A stretch of 11,882 nt of DNA from SAR86 cluster bacterium (GTDB taxonomy: Bacteria; Pseudomonadota; Gammaproteobacteria; Pseudomonadales; Azotimanducaceae): the NCBI GenBank assembly GCA_013204195.1, contig JABMOJ010000325.1, forward strand, positions 1 to 11,882. The letters are read 5' to 3'. Position numbers and translations under genes: made by a program. Numbering within the stretch: position 1 is the first letter of the stretch; each line of letters opens with the position of its first letter. Of this stretch, positions 1 through 7,486 are shown piece after piece. Under the pieces are notes generated by a model that was given only the letters and a program-made list of their open reading frames with translations, did not search any database and was not told the DNA's origin.

Positions 1-1475
1 TCCAGCATAAGGAACACCGCTTGTTGAGTTATGCGCTCGGCTATAAAGGCCAGATTTTGCTAGATAATGGGGAGCATGACGCCGCCTTACCCTTGCTGCA
101 AGCGGCGACTTTTTATGCAAACGATAGTCTGGCTTATGAAAGCGCTTATCTATGGGAATGGCAGCTAGCTCGAGCCAGCGCTCAGTCGGGACAGATCGCC
201 GAGGCTATCCAGGAATACTATCGAGCGATACGAACTCTTGAGCCTGTGCGCCAGTCACTCATTGACGGCTCTCCCTTCACTTTTTATCAGAAGATTCAGC
301 CGTTGTTTACAGAACTGTCGAGTTTGTTGTTAGATGCGGCTAGTCAGAGCGTGGGTGATGAGCAGCAGTCCTACTTGCAACAGGTTCAGGTCGTACTTGA
401 GCAGGCCAAGTCTGCTGAGCTGCAGGACTATTTTCAGAACGACTGCGTCATTCCAGACAAGACACTAGAGCTAAATAATATTGAGCCAGCAACCGCAGTG
501 CTTTATCCGGTTATCCTCGCAGATAAATTATCTTTGTTGGTTAATATTGGTGACAAAGTACATTTATATACCACGCCGGTGGAGAAGGCCGAATTTGATG
601 CGTTGGTAAACGAGTTTCGTTATGTGATTCAAAGTGATCTAGGAGATGACGACTATCTTGAGTTAGGCGAGGAGATTTATCATTTATTGATAAAACAGGC
701 GGAACCATTACTTGAAAAAAATCAAGTAACCACGCTTTTGTTTGTGCCCGATGGTGTATTGCGAACGGTTCCAATGGCAGCACTTTATGACGGCGAACAA
801 TTTTTAGTTGAAAAGTACGCCATTGCCACAACACCCGGCGTCAGTATAACGATGCCTGCGCCTTTAGATGCACGATTGCCCAATTTTTTTGCAGGAGGTG
901 TTTCAGAATCCGTCCAGGGTATGGCTGGTTTGCCGGGCGTGACGGGGGAGCTGCTTAACCTAGAAACGCACTATCGTGCGTCTACTTTGCAAGATACGAG
1001 CTTTCTAGCTGCGGATGTGAGTGCTGAGTTGGCTTCAACAAAATACTCTATTTTTCATATTGCTACCCATGGGCATTTTGACAGTAACCCACAAAAGTCC
1101 TTTTTGTTAGCCTATGACAAAAAGCTAACAATGGACGTTCTGTCGCAAAGCATCGCTAGCCGTCAAGCCAGTGATCAACCGCTCGAACTCCTGGTTTTAA
1201 GCGCTTGCGAATCGGCGGCCGGCGATCAGCGAGCCGCGCTTGGTTTGGCCGGTGTTGCATTGAAAGCTGGTGCGCGTAGTGCCTTGGCGACGTTGTGGGA
1301 GATCAGTGATTCAGCAACAGTAGAAATTATTAATACTTTCTATCAACAGATATCGGTTCAAGGTGTGACTAAAGCTCAGGCGTTACGAACAGCCCAAATG
1401 CGCCTGATTACTCAACCTCGCTTCAGTCATCCGAACTATTGGGCGCCGTACATGTTAATCGGCAATTGGTTATGA
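1..1475 (+). CDS. TPR/CHAT-domain protein, caspase-like cysteine peptidase (5' partial)
   Basis: This is the C-terminal part of a CHAT protein (caspase HetF-associated with TPRs). The reading frame stays open to base 3 with no stop and no good start, so the gene begins outside the window; the TTG at 21 is not a credible start. Numbering from base 21, residues 1-130 are helical and TPR-like, followed by a YFQNDCV segment typical of CHAT proteins. The CHAT domain covers about residues 155-484. The expected catalytic pair is present: His350 in IATHGHF (codon 1068-1070) and Cys396 in LSACES (codon 1206-1208). The C-terminal NYWAPYMLIG block is also typical of the family. These proteins belong to the caspase-like clan, and peptidase activity is inferred from the intact dyad. 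The stop overlaps the downstream tpsB start as ATGA. Whether it has a signal peptide cannot be seen, so its compartment is unknown. Substrate unknown; the linked adhesin is a candidate by context only. Confidence 0.9.
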   Translation, partial: QHKEHRLLSYALGYKGQILLDNGEHDAALPLLQAATFYANDSLAYESAYLWEWQLARASAQSGQIAEAIQEYYRAIRTLEPVRQSLIDGSPFTFYQKIQPLFTELSSLLLDAASQSVGDEQQSYLQQVQVVLEQAKSAELQDYFQNDCVIPDKTLELNNIEPATAVLYPVILADKLSLLVNIGDKVHLYTTPVEKAEFDALVNEFRYVIQSDLGDDDYLELGEEIYHLLIKQAEPLLEKNQVTTLLFVPDGVLRTVPMAALYDGEQFLVEKYAIATTPGVSITMPAPLDARLPNFFAGGVSESVQGMAGLPGVTGELLNLETHYRASTLQDTSFLAADVSAELASTKYSIFHIATHGHFDSNPQKSFLLAYDKKLTMDVLSQSIASRQASDQPLELLVLSACESAAGDQRAALGLAGVALKAGARSALATLWEISDSATVEIINTFYQQISVQGVTKAQALRTAQMRLITQPRFSHPNYWAPYMLIGNWL

Positions 1476-3118
1476 GGCGTCTACTGCGATTATGCGTTGT
1501 CGGCTGTATGCTGAGCACGCATGTGCTTCATGCTGACGCTGTTGTCGACGCGAAGACCGCTGTGGATGCAGTAACGCGCCTCGATGGCGTTGTACTAACG
1601 TCCGTTGTTTGTGAGCTAGACACTAGCGATGAGCTGGCGCCGTCAAACGCGTTAATGGGGGCGATCGAAGGCGAATATTCTCAGTGTGTCGTTGGTAACT
1701 TGGCCGACGATGTTGAGCACATTATTGCTGACTATCTGCAGGTCTCTGTCGGTGTCGATGATTTATTAACGATGAAAAATCGATTGAATCAGCTTTATGC
1801 GGTTAACGGCTATATCAACACCGGCGTCCAAATTCCGAATCAGGAAATTACAGAGGGTATGTTGAGACTTGTGTTGACGCCTGGTCGACTGTTAACCATG
1901 ACGATTGCCAGTGACTTAAGAGATCGCTATATCACAGGGCGGCTGCGCCTCAATCAACCCTTTAATTTGGTAGAACTTCAAGCTCAGTTAAAACTATTGG
2001 AGCAAGATCAACGAATTACCCGTATCGATGCCCGAGTTGAACCGACGGGTGTGGCTGGTAGTGCCGCATTGCTGCTTGTCGCAGATACGGTGCCCAGGTT
2101 TGCGATTGGTGTCAGCCTTGCTAACGATAGGTCTCCGTCTATTGGCTCGAACAATACTCGCTTACAGATGGAGGCAAATAACCTCACTGGTTGGGGCGAT
2201 GCTTTGCAAGGCTCTGTGTCAACAACTCAAGGACTCGATGCCATTGATGTTCGATACAGTTTGCCTCTGACGTTCAGTGATCTAACCGTAACGTTCGAGC
2301 ATAGCCGCAGTGATTCGTCTGTTATCGAACAGCCTTTTGCGGATTTAGATGTTGATAGCGAGACCGAGAGTTCAGGTATCGTGTTTAACTGGCCGGTGAT
2401 CAGCGAGTTAGACTCATCCTTGTCCTTGGGTTTGGCGTTCGAGTCGCGACGTAATCAAACGTCGTTGCTCGGGCAGGCATTTTCTTTTTCGGAAGGTGCG
2501 CTAGACGGAGAAAGCCGTGTGACGCCAGCTAGGCTCTCTGTGAACTATGCGGTGCAAGGGTTAGCGGCGTCATTGGCGGCAAAGTTGACCGTTTCTCATG
2601 GCACCCGCGCGCTTCAGCCGACAGTGGATGATCCTAGCAGCGCAGGGCCAGATGGAAGCTTTACCGCGTATCTCGCTCAGGTGCAGTATGCGCGCATGTT
2701 GACCGACCGATTCTACGTCACGGCTAAAGTGCTCGGCCAGTATTCAGCGAGTACATTACTCTCGGTTGAAAAATTCGCCCTAGGTGGTGTTGGTTCTGTT
2801 CGTGGTTACAGGCAAAACCAAATTGTGCGAGACAATGCCTTGTTATTCTCAGTCGAAAGCAACTATCGCTTTGAGGCTTTGCCTGGGTTCGAAATTGTCG
2901 CGTTTTATGATTGGGGTAGTGGTGAAAATGCCTCTGGCAGCGTCAGCCTCGGTAGAGATACGATTTCTAGTCTGGGCGCTGGTATCGCCTATAGCGTCGC
3001 GAATGGGTTCAGTGCTGAGCTGTATGTGGCTCACGGCTTTACAGATTTCGCAGTTGAAAATCGGAATTTACAAGATGACGGCATCCACTTCAGGTTGAGC
3101 TATGACTATAAATTTTAA
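1472..3118 (+). CDS. TpsB two-partner secretion transporter, ShlB/FhaC/HecB family
   Basis: Outer-membrane Omp85-superfamily pore that exports a TpsA partner across the outer membrane. I place the start at ATG 1472 (548 aa), not the in-frame TTG at 1439. The ATG overlaps the previous stop as ATGA and begins directly with a signal peptide: two arginines, a hydrophobic core, and cleavage near HADA. Residues about 38-145 form a POTRA_2 domain (GYINTGVQIP and the following TPGR segment). A second POTRA lies at about 145-205, and the 16-strand barrel follows. The conserved loop-6 motif VRGY is at residues 443-446 within GGVGSVRGYR. The protein ends in an aromatic-rich beta-signal with terminal Phe, as expected for a barrel inserted by BAM. 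Length is normal for TpsB. No strong ribosome-binding site was seen, so translation is probably coupled to the CHAT gene. Two cysteines, 47 and 72, sit in the first POTRA region and could form a disulfide. Confidence 0.93.
   Translation: MRRLLRLCVVGCMLSTHVLHADAVVDAKTAVDAVTRLDGVVLTSVVCELDTSDELAPSNALMGAIEGEYSQCVVGNLADDVEHIIADYLQVSVGVDDLLTMKNRLNQLYAVNGYINTGVQIPNQEITEGMLRLVLTPGRLLTMTIASDLRDRYITGRLRLNQPFNLVELQAQLKLLEQDQRITRIDARVEPTGVAGSAALLLVADTVPRFAIGVSLANDRSPSIGSNNTRLQMEANNLTGWGDALQGSVSTTQGLDAIDVRYSLPLTFSDLTVTFEHSRSDSSVIEQPFADLDVDSETESSGIVFNWPVISELDSSLSLGLAFESRRNQTSLLGQAFSFSEGALDGESRVTPARLSVNYAVQGLAASLAAKLTVSHGTRALQPTVDDPSSAGPDGSFTAYLAQVQYARMLTDRFYVTAKVLGQYSASTLLSVEKFALGGVGSVRGYRQNQIVRDNALLFSVESNYRFEALPGFEIVAFYDWGSGENASGSVSLGRDTISSLGAGIAYSVANGFSAELYVAHGFTDFAVENRNLQDDGIHFRLSYDYKF
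3092..3104 (+). promoter_or_regulatory. Ribosome binding site of tpsA inside tpsB
   Basis: The AGG at 3092-3094 lies 7 nt before ATG 3102, inside the last codons of tpsB. This supports ATG 3102 as the true tpsA start and the 17-nt gene overlap. The same ATG is followed directly by a plausible signal peptide. Confidence 0.55.
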
Positions 3119-6100
3119 TTTTCAGCGACTCAGACGTTGCAGCGTGCGTAGCACATTGTTTCTGGCCCTCGTGACACTGTCAAATGGGTCTTTTTGTAGT
3201 GTTGTGCTTGACGGTTCTATGGGCGGACTGCCAAATCAAATCGTCAGTGCTGGTAATGGAGCGACTTACAATATCACTGCCAATCTTGGCCAAACTCGGG
3301 GTGCAAATTTGTTCCATAGCTTTTCGACGTTTGATGTCGGTGGTAGTGAAATTGCGAATTTTTCTGGTCCTAGCAGTATTTCTAATATTATCGCGCGTGT
3401 AACGAGCGGCCAAAATTCAACAATAGCCGGTCAGGTTCGCGCCAGTATCGATCAGGCAAACTTGTGGTTGATCAACCCAGCGGGAATTATCTTTGGCAAT
3501 GGCGCTGTAGTTGACGTCAGCGGTAGCTTCAATCTCTCTACTAGTGATTTTGTCAATTTTGTTGATGGGTCACGTTTCTATTCCCAATTGTCGCCCGCAT
3601 CAACCTTGTCTACAGCGGCTATCAGTAGTTTCGGTTTTCTTGGTGCTAGCCACGGAGCGGTCTCTTTCAACAGCGACCCTGATGTCGTGGCTAGTGTGGT
3701 CGAAGCCTCGCAAAACGTCTATGTCGGCGCGCAGACAATCGCTCTAGATCAGGTCAACATTTTTGCGCAAGAAGTGGAAGTGTCGACGGGGGCTAAGACC
3801 GTGGGCAGCATTACGCTGAACCAGGCTTCGCTGCAGGCGGTTGAGGGTAAGGTAATATTCCTCGGTGGCCAGGTGAGCGCAGTGGATTCCTTTATTAGTG
3901 CTGCGGGCAAAGACAGCGGTATTGATATTCAGTCCAACGCTATCCTGTTAAGAGGCGCATCCGGTACGAGTGTGATTAGTTCAGGCAATTTGCAAGCCAG
4001 TGGCGGCGACATATTGCTGCAAGCGGACAAGATCCAGCTTAGTAATAATGCTCAGCTCATTTCTTCTTCTGGCGGAGAAAGATCCGGTGGGAATATCGGT
4101 TTGATCAGTAAGAATATTCTCGTTGATTCAGGCAGCGTGATCGAGTTAGCCAGTGGCGAGGGTTCTAGAGCCGGTAATCTCACCATTGATACCGACAACT
4201 TCCTGCTCCGGAATAATTCCAGCCTTAACACCTCGAGTGAGTTTGCTAGGGCCACGGCGGGAAGTATCACGATTGATGCGACTAGCCGTTTCGGCATTGA
4301 GAATAATAGTCAGTTGCTCGCGACTTCTGTAATTTCAGGCGATGGTGGCAAAGTCTCAGTGTCAGCAGATACCATCGTGCTGCGATCGCAATCGGCCATC
4401 GACGTGAAAACCGAAGGCGCTGGGAATGCTAATCTCGTCGACCTTGTGGCTACGACGAGTATTACTATTGACCAGCAGTCGACCTTAAATGCGAGCACTA
4501 GTGGTATTGGTAACGGTGGTGACGTCCGGCTGACAGCGCCGATAATTAATATCGATGATAGCGATATAGTAGGCGCGGTGAGCGGTTTAGGTGCCGGCGG
4601 TGATATTTTCTTGATCGGTGACGCCGTGAATATCAGCGGGGGCTCTACCTTTAATGTGTCGTCTTTGGCCCCTGGAGCGGTTGGCGGAAATGCCGGGCTG
4701 ATTGATATAAAGTCGGGGTCGGTCTCGGTCTCTGGTGGCTCAAGATTTCAGTTGGTGAGTGTCGGTGCGGGGCAGGCGGGACGGTTGAAGCTCGAAGCGA
4801 CCAGTATCAATTTCACGGATTCGGCTATTGAAGCCGAAGCCAGAAACAAAGGGTTAGGTGGCGATATCGTCATGTTGGCAGACGTCATTGACTGGGACGG
4901 TGTGCAGGTGGATGCCAGTGTCGCTGGCGAGGGTAGCGGGGGATTTTTGTCTCTGTTAGGTGGCACTGTGGAGTTGAAAAATTCATTTGTGAATATCACC
5001 GCTGCCGGACTCGGTGGTGGTGGCAGGTTTCGTTCTGTAGCCGATTCCTTCACATCGTCAACCACGGCTATTGTGTCGAACACCAGCGGTGCGGGTGCCG
5101 GCGGCAGCGTCGCTATTGAGGCCACTAGCATTAATTTGTTAGCGGGAACGACCCTCACGGCAGGCAGTACCGGCCGAGGCAATGCCGGTGCAGTTACGCT
5201 CGCTGCAGGTACGTTTAACATGGTTGCCGCGTCTATTTTGACCGATGCGCGTGGTGCTGGCGATGGTGGTAGGGTGAAGATAGATGCCGATGTTTTCTCA
5301 ATGACAGAGGATGCCGCTATTCGCAGTAATTCCTTTGATACCGGCGTCGGTGGGGACATCAAGCTGAATGCCGCAGATATGCACCTAAGTGCGGCGATTG
5401 TTCATGCGCTGGGCTTTGGTTTGGGCGATGCGGGTCAAATCAGTCTCGTGGCCACTGACCTGGTGGTGACTGATGAGAGTTCGATTAATGTATCGGCCTT
5501 CATTGGCGAGAGCCAGGGTGGGCGCATCACGCTTGAGGCGGATACTATAGCGATTGATCATAGTGATTTTCTGTCAGATACGGCAAGCGCTGGACTGGGT
5601 GGCGATATTGTTATCACGGGTACGCTGATCGATTTGTTGGCCGGTACTAGCCTTAAGGCCCAGACGTTGGGTCGTGGCAATGCGGGTAATATTTTTGTCA
5701 CTGCTGATACCCTCAATGTCGCTGGTGCAGCATTGATTACTAACTCAAGAGGCGAGGGCAATGGCGGTGGTGTCGCGATTGATGCGACTAACTTCACCAT
5801 GACAGACTTGGCCACCATTAGAAGTTACGCCTTGGGTACTGGTTCGGGCGGCAATGTGAGCATTACAGCCACAGAACTATCAATGAGTAACGCCGGTATT
5901 AATGCCCTGACGAATGGCGATGGTGATGGCGGTGTCGTCAATCTTGAGGCAACTAACCTGAGCTTGACTGCTGGTGTTTCACTCAATGTCTCGTCAAACG
6001 TTGGTTCTGGTGACGCCGGGCGTATCGACCTGACGGCTGAAAATATTGTAATCGATCAGAGTCGTCTGCTATCGAACACTTCAGCCTTGGGTCGCGGGGG

Positions 6101-7271
6101 TAACATCACCTTGACTGGGACAAATATTGAATTGCGGGCTGATGCGAGTTTGAACGCTGAAACCTTTGGCAGTGGCGACGCTGGTGGCATTGTACTGGTT
6201 GGCGAATCAGTCAGCCTGGTTGGCAGTTCAGTGAATACAACGTCAACGGGCGCGGGTAACGGCGGACGGGTAGGAATTGACGCGGCGAGTGTTACGCTGG
6301 CCGATGCTGCGGCGATACGCAGTGACGCTTTAGGGGCGGGGTCGGGCGGTAATGTGACAGTAGTGGCCACAGAATTATCGGTCAGCGACTCTGGTATCGA
6401 TGCCTTAACCCGGGGTGATGGCAGTGGCGGTGTGGTAGCGCTGACTGCGGCGAATCTGACGCTAAAAGAAGATGCTGTGGTTAATGTTTCTTCTCTTGGT
6501 GGTACGGGTGATGCAGGGCGCATTGAAATCGCCGCCGACACTTTGCTGATTGACCACAGTCGTCTGTCGTCAGATACCACAGGCCCAGGGCTCGGCGGTG
6601 ATTTGACGTTAACCAGCACCAGCATGAGTCTGCTGAATGAGGCGCTGATTTCTTCCTCGGCTTCAGGCGTTGCTAATGCAGGTCGAGTTAACTTGATCGC
6701 AGCAGATCGGTTCACGGCAGTTGATGCTACGGTCCAGACTGTGGCGTTAAAATCAGGCGGCGGTAGTATCCTTATCAGTGCAGTGGAACGTATAGAGATT
6801 GATAATAGCGTAGTCTCTGCTTCAGCCAGTGGGGTTAAGTCTGGAGATGATGGCGGCAACGTTACGATTGACCCGGTGCTGTTCACGCTCAGGCAAAGTC
6901 AAATCGTGGCACAGGCGAATGTCGGAGATGGTGGTAATATTTTGCTGGTGGCAGAAAACTTTGTTGCGGATACACAAACGCTGATCTCAGCGTCATCGCA
7001 ACAGGGGATTGACGGACTAGTGGCGATCGAGTCGCCCAATCAAGCGGTGAATCCTACGAGTGCAAATCTGAATACCGGATTTCAGGATTTATCAGAGTTT
7101 ATCAGTCGGCGTTGCAGTACCGAAAAATTGGAAGGCCGCAGTTATCTGGTTGTTGAAAATATGAACCCAGTTCGCCAAAATCCGAACGATTACCTAACGC
7201 TGGGCCCACGGTTAGCGCGATCCGCCACCGCGGCTAATGACGGCATGGCTCCTTGGCAGCCAGGCTGCTAG
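3102..7271 (+). CDS. TpsA exoprotein: filamentous-haemagglutinin N-domain, beta-solenoid adhesin
   Basis: Secreted or surface protein exported by the adjacent TpsB; adhesion is inferred from the family. The 1389 aa begin with an N-terminal signal segment (arginine-rich, then LFLALVTL), with cleavage probably near residues 30-34. The TPS haemagglutinin-activity domain covers about 34-270. Its conserved blocks are RGANLFHSFSTFDVG (residues 66-80), SNIIARVT (94-101) and LINPAGIIFG (123-132), where the usual NPNGI is NPAGI. Residues 301-1304 form about 36 glycine-delimited turns of mostly 27-29 residues, each opening GG or AG, a pattern expected of a right-handed beta-helix. Residues 667-1164 are three indel-free 166-residue super-repeats. 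The C-terminal tail has a GIDG block (1302-1305), then Cys1338 and the terminal Cys1389. These are the only cysteines outside the signal region. The blocks resemble cyanobacterial-type TpsA proteins as I remember them. No C-terminal toxin domain is visible. Confidence 0.93.
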   Translation: MTINFNFQRLRRCSVRSTLFLALVTLSNGSFCSVVLDGSMGGLPNQIVSAGNGATYNITANLGQTRGANLFHSFSTFDVGGSEIANFSGPSSISNIIARVTSGQNSTIAGQVRASIDQANLWLINPAGIIFGNGAVVDVSGSFNLSTSDFVNFVDGSRFYSQLSPASTLSTAAISSFGFLGASHGAVSFNSDPDVVASVVEASQNVYVGAQTIALDQVNIFAQEVEVSTGAKTVGSITLNQASLQAVEGKVIFLGGQVSAVDSFISAAGKDSGIDIQSNAILLRGASGTSVISSGNLQASGGDILLQADKIQLSNNAQLISSSGGERSGGNIGLISKNILVDSGSVIELASGEGSRAGNLTIDTDNFLLRNNSSLNTSSEFARATAGSITIDATSRFGIENNSQLLATSVISGDGGKVSVSADTIVLRSQSAIDVKTEGAGNANLVDLVATTSITIDQQSTLNASTSGIGNGGDVRLTAPIINIDDSDIVGAVSGLGAGGDIFLIGDAVNISGGSTFNVSSLAPGAVGGNAGLIDIKSGSVSVSGGSRFQLVSVGAGQAGRLKLEATSINFTDSAIEAEARNKGLGGDIVMLADVIDWDGVQVDASVAGEGSGGFLSLLGGTVELKNSFVNITAAGLGGGGRFRSVADSFTSSTTAIVSNTSGAGAGGSVAIEATSINLLAGTTLTAGSTGRGNAGAVTLAAGTFNMVAASILTDARGAGDGGRVKIDADVFSMTEDAAIRSNSFDTGVGGDIKLNAADMHLSAAIVHALGFGLGDAGQISLVATDLVVTDESSINVSAFIGESQGGRITLEADTIAIDHSDFLSDTASAGLGGDIVITGTLIDLLAGTSLKAQTLGRGNAGNIFVTADTLNVAGAALITNSRGEGNGGGVAIDATNFTMTDLATIRSYALGTGSGGNVSITATELSMSNAGINALTNGDGDGGVVNLEATNLSLTAGVSLNVSSNVGSGDAGRIDLTAENIVIDQSRLLSNTSALGRGGNITLTGTNIELRADASLNAETFGSGDAGGIVLVGESVSLVGSSVNTTSTGAGNGGRVGIDAASVTLADAAAIRSDALGAGSGGNVTVVATELSVSDSGIDALTRGDGSGGVVALTAANLTLKEDAVVNVSSLGGTGDAGRIEIAADTLLIDHSRLSSDTTGPGLGGDLTLTSTSMSLLNEALISSSASGVANAGRVNLIAADRFTAVDATVQTVALKSGGGSILISAVERIEIDNSVVSASASGVKSGDDGGNVTIDPVLFTLRQSQIVAQANVGDGGNILLVAENFVADTQTLISASSQQGIDGLVAIESPNQAVNPTSANLNTGFQDLSEFISRRCSTEKLEGRSYLVVENMNPVRQNPNDYLTLGPRLARSATAANDGMAPWQPGC
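4002..7013 (+). repeat. Beta-solenoid turn array in TpsA (about 36 turns of 26-32 aa)
   Basis: Reading residues 301-1304, nearly every turn starts GG or AG followed by alternating hydrophobic residues, and ends in a glycine-rich loop such as GRGN, GEGN or GDGD. I divided it by eye into seven turns (301-498), six turns (499-666, 168 aa), eighteen turns (667-1164) and five more (1165-1304). At a standard beta-helix rise of about 4.8 angstrom per turn this would give a rod of roughly 17 nm. That length is inference and assumes one coil per turn. Confidence 0.75.
5100..6593 (+). repeat. Three in-frame 498-bp (166-aa) super-repeats in tpsA
   Basis: The units are 5100-5597, 5598-6095 and 6096-6593 (residues 667-832, 833-998, 999-1164). 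Each has exactly 166 residues, and units 1 and 2 align with no gap, as do units 2 and 3. Unit 2 divides into six turns of 28, 27, 28, 27, 29 and 27 residues. By hand count units 1 and 2 share 75 of 166 residues and units 2 and 3 share 88 of 166. Diagnostic blocks recurring at the same offset include LAGT, GRGNAG, AIRS or TIRS, ATEL and IDHS or IDQS. The preceding 168-aa block (4596-5099) looks like a more diverged relative, and the block after 6593 like a degenerate partial copy. The DNA has diverged, so this is an old duplication. Confidence 0.85.
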
Positions 7272-7384
7272 TTGTCGGAGCTGTTGGGGCCGTTGGTTCT
7301 GCGGCAAGCTCGCAGGTTCTCAAGTCACAAACCATTATTTGAAAAGTAGATAAGTCCGCTTTAGCGTGGGCTTTAACTGCTCGC

Positions 7385-7427
7385 AAAAAAAACCGTCAGT
7401 ACCTTTTGAGTTAAGGCGCTGACGGTT
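7385..7427 (-). terminator. Intrinsic terminator of acnB
   Basis: A 9-bp perfect stem is formed by 7391-7399 and 7419-7427 (AACCGTCAG against CTGACGGTT). The loop contains a second short pairing, CCTT 7402-7405 with AAGG 7413-7416. On the minus strand the hairpin is followed by a run of eight T (complement of A 7385-7392), about 60 nt after the acnB stop. On the plus strand no T run follows, so it acts for acnB only. Confidence 0.88.
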
Positions 7428-7486
7428 AATGTCTGATGCTATGTAACCGCAGAGCAGGCGCCCGGCGGTTACAACTACAAGACCGC

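Noticed and set aside
21..23. TTG as the start of a complete CHAT gene
   Set aside because: The frame is open to base 3, the first residues already look like the middle of a TPR helix, and no ribosome-binding site precedes it; the gene is truncated by the window.
1439..1471. N-terminal extension of TpsB from TTG 1439
   Set aside because: It would place 11 residues before the signal peptide and lengthen the overlap with the CHAT gene; ATG 1472 gives a clean signal peptide and an ATGA overlap.
3186..3200. Lipobox in the TpsA signal peptide (cysteine 32)
   Set aside because: The residues before it (NGSF) do not fit the L-A/S-G/A-C pattern, and TpsA proteins are not lipoproteins.
6411..6419. 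RGD tripeptide at TpsA residues 1104-1106, reminiscent of integrin binding in FHA
   Set aside because: It sits in an ordinary turn loop where the equivalent position in the previous repeat is NGD; most likely chance drift.
5100..6593. RTX-type calcium-binding repeats suggested by GDGDGG-like loops
   Set aside because: The 27-29-residue spacing and the GG-hydrophobic pattern fit haemagglutinin solenoid turns, not the nine-residue GGxGxDxUx repeat, and no type I secretion genes are present.
4748..6886. Long open frames on the minus strand opposite tpsA (204 and 276 codons)
   Set aside because: They are rich in PP and LP runs that are reverse readings of the repeated glycine turns; no start signals or recognisable domains.
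7260..7271. Contact-dependent inhibition system with C-terminal toxin and immunity gene
   Set aside because: TpsA ends shortly after its solenoid with no VENN-type motif or toxin domain, and no small gene follows it.
7299..7315. Hairpin CTGCG/CGCAG after tpsA as a + strand terminator
   Set aside because: The 5-bp stem is short and no T run follows; an imperfect stem near 7352-7373 is also followed by only a few T.
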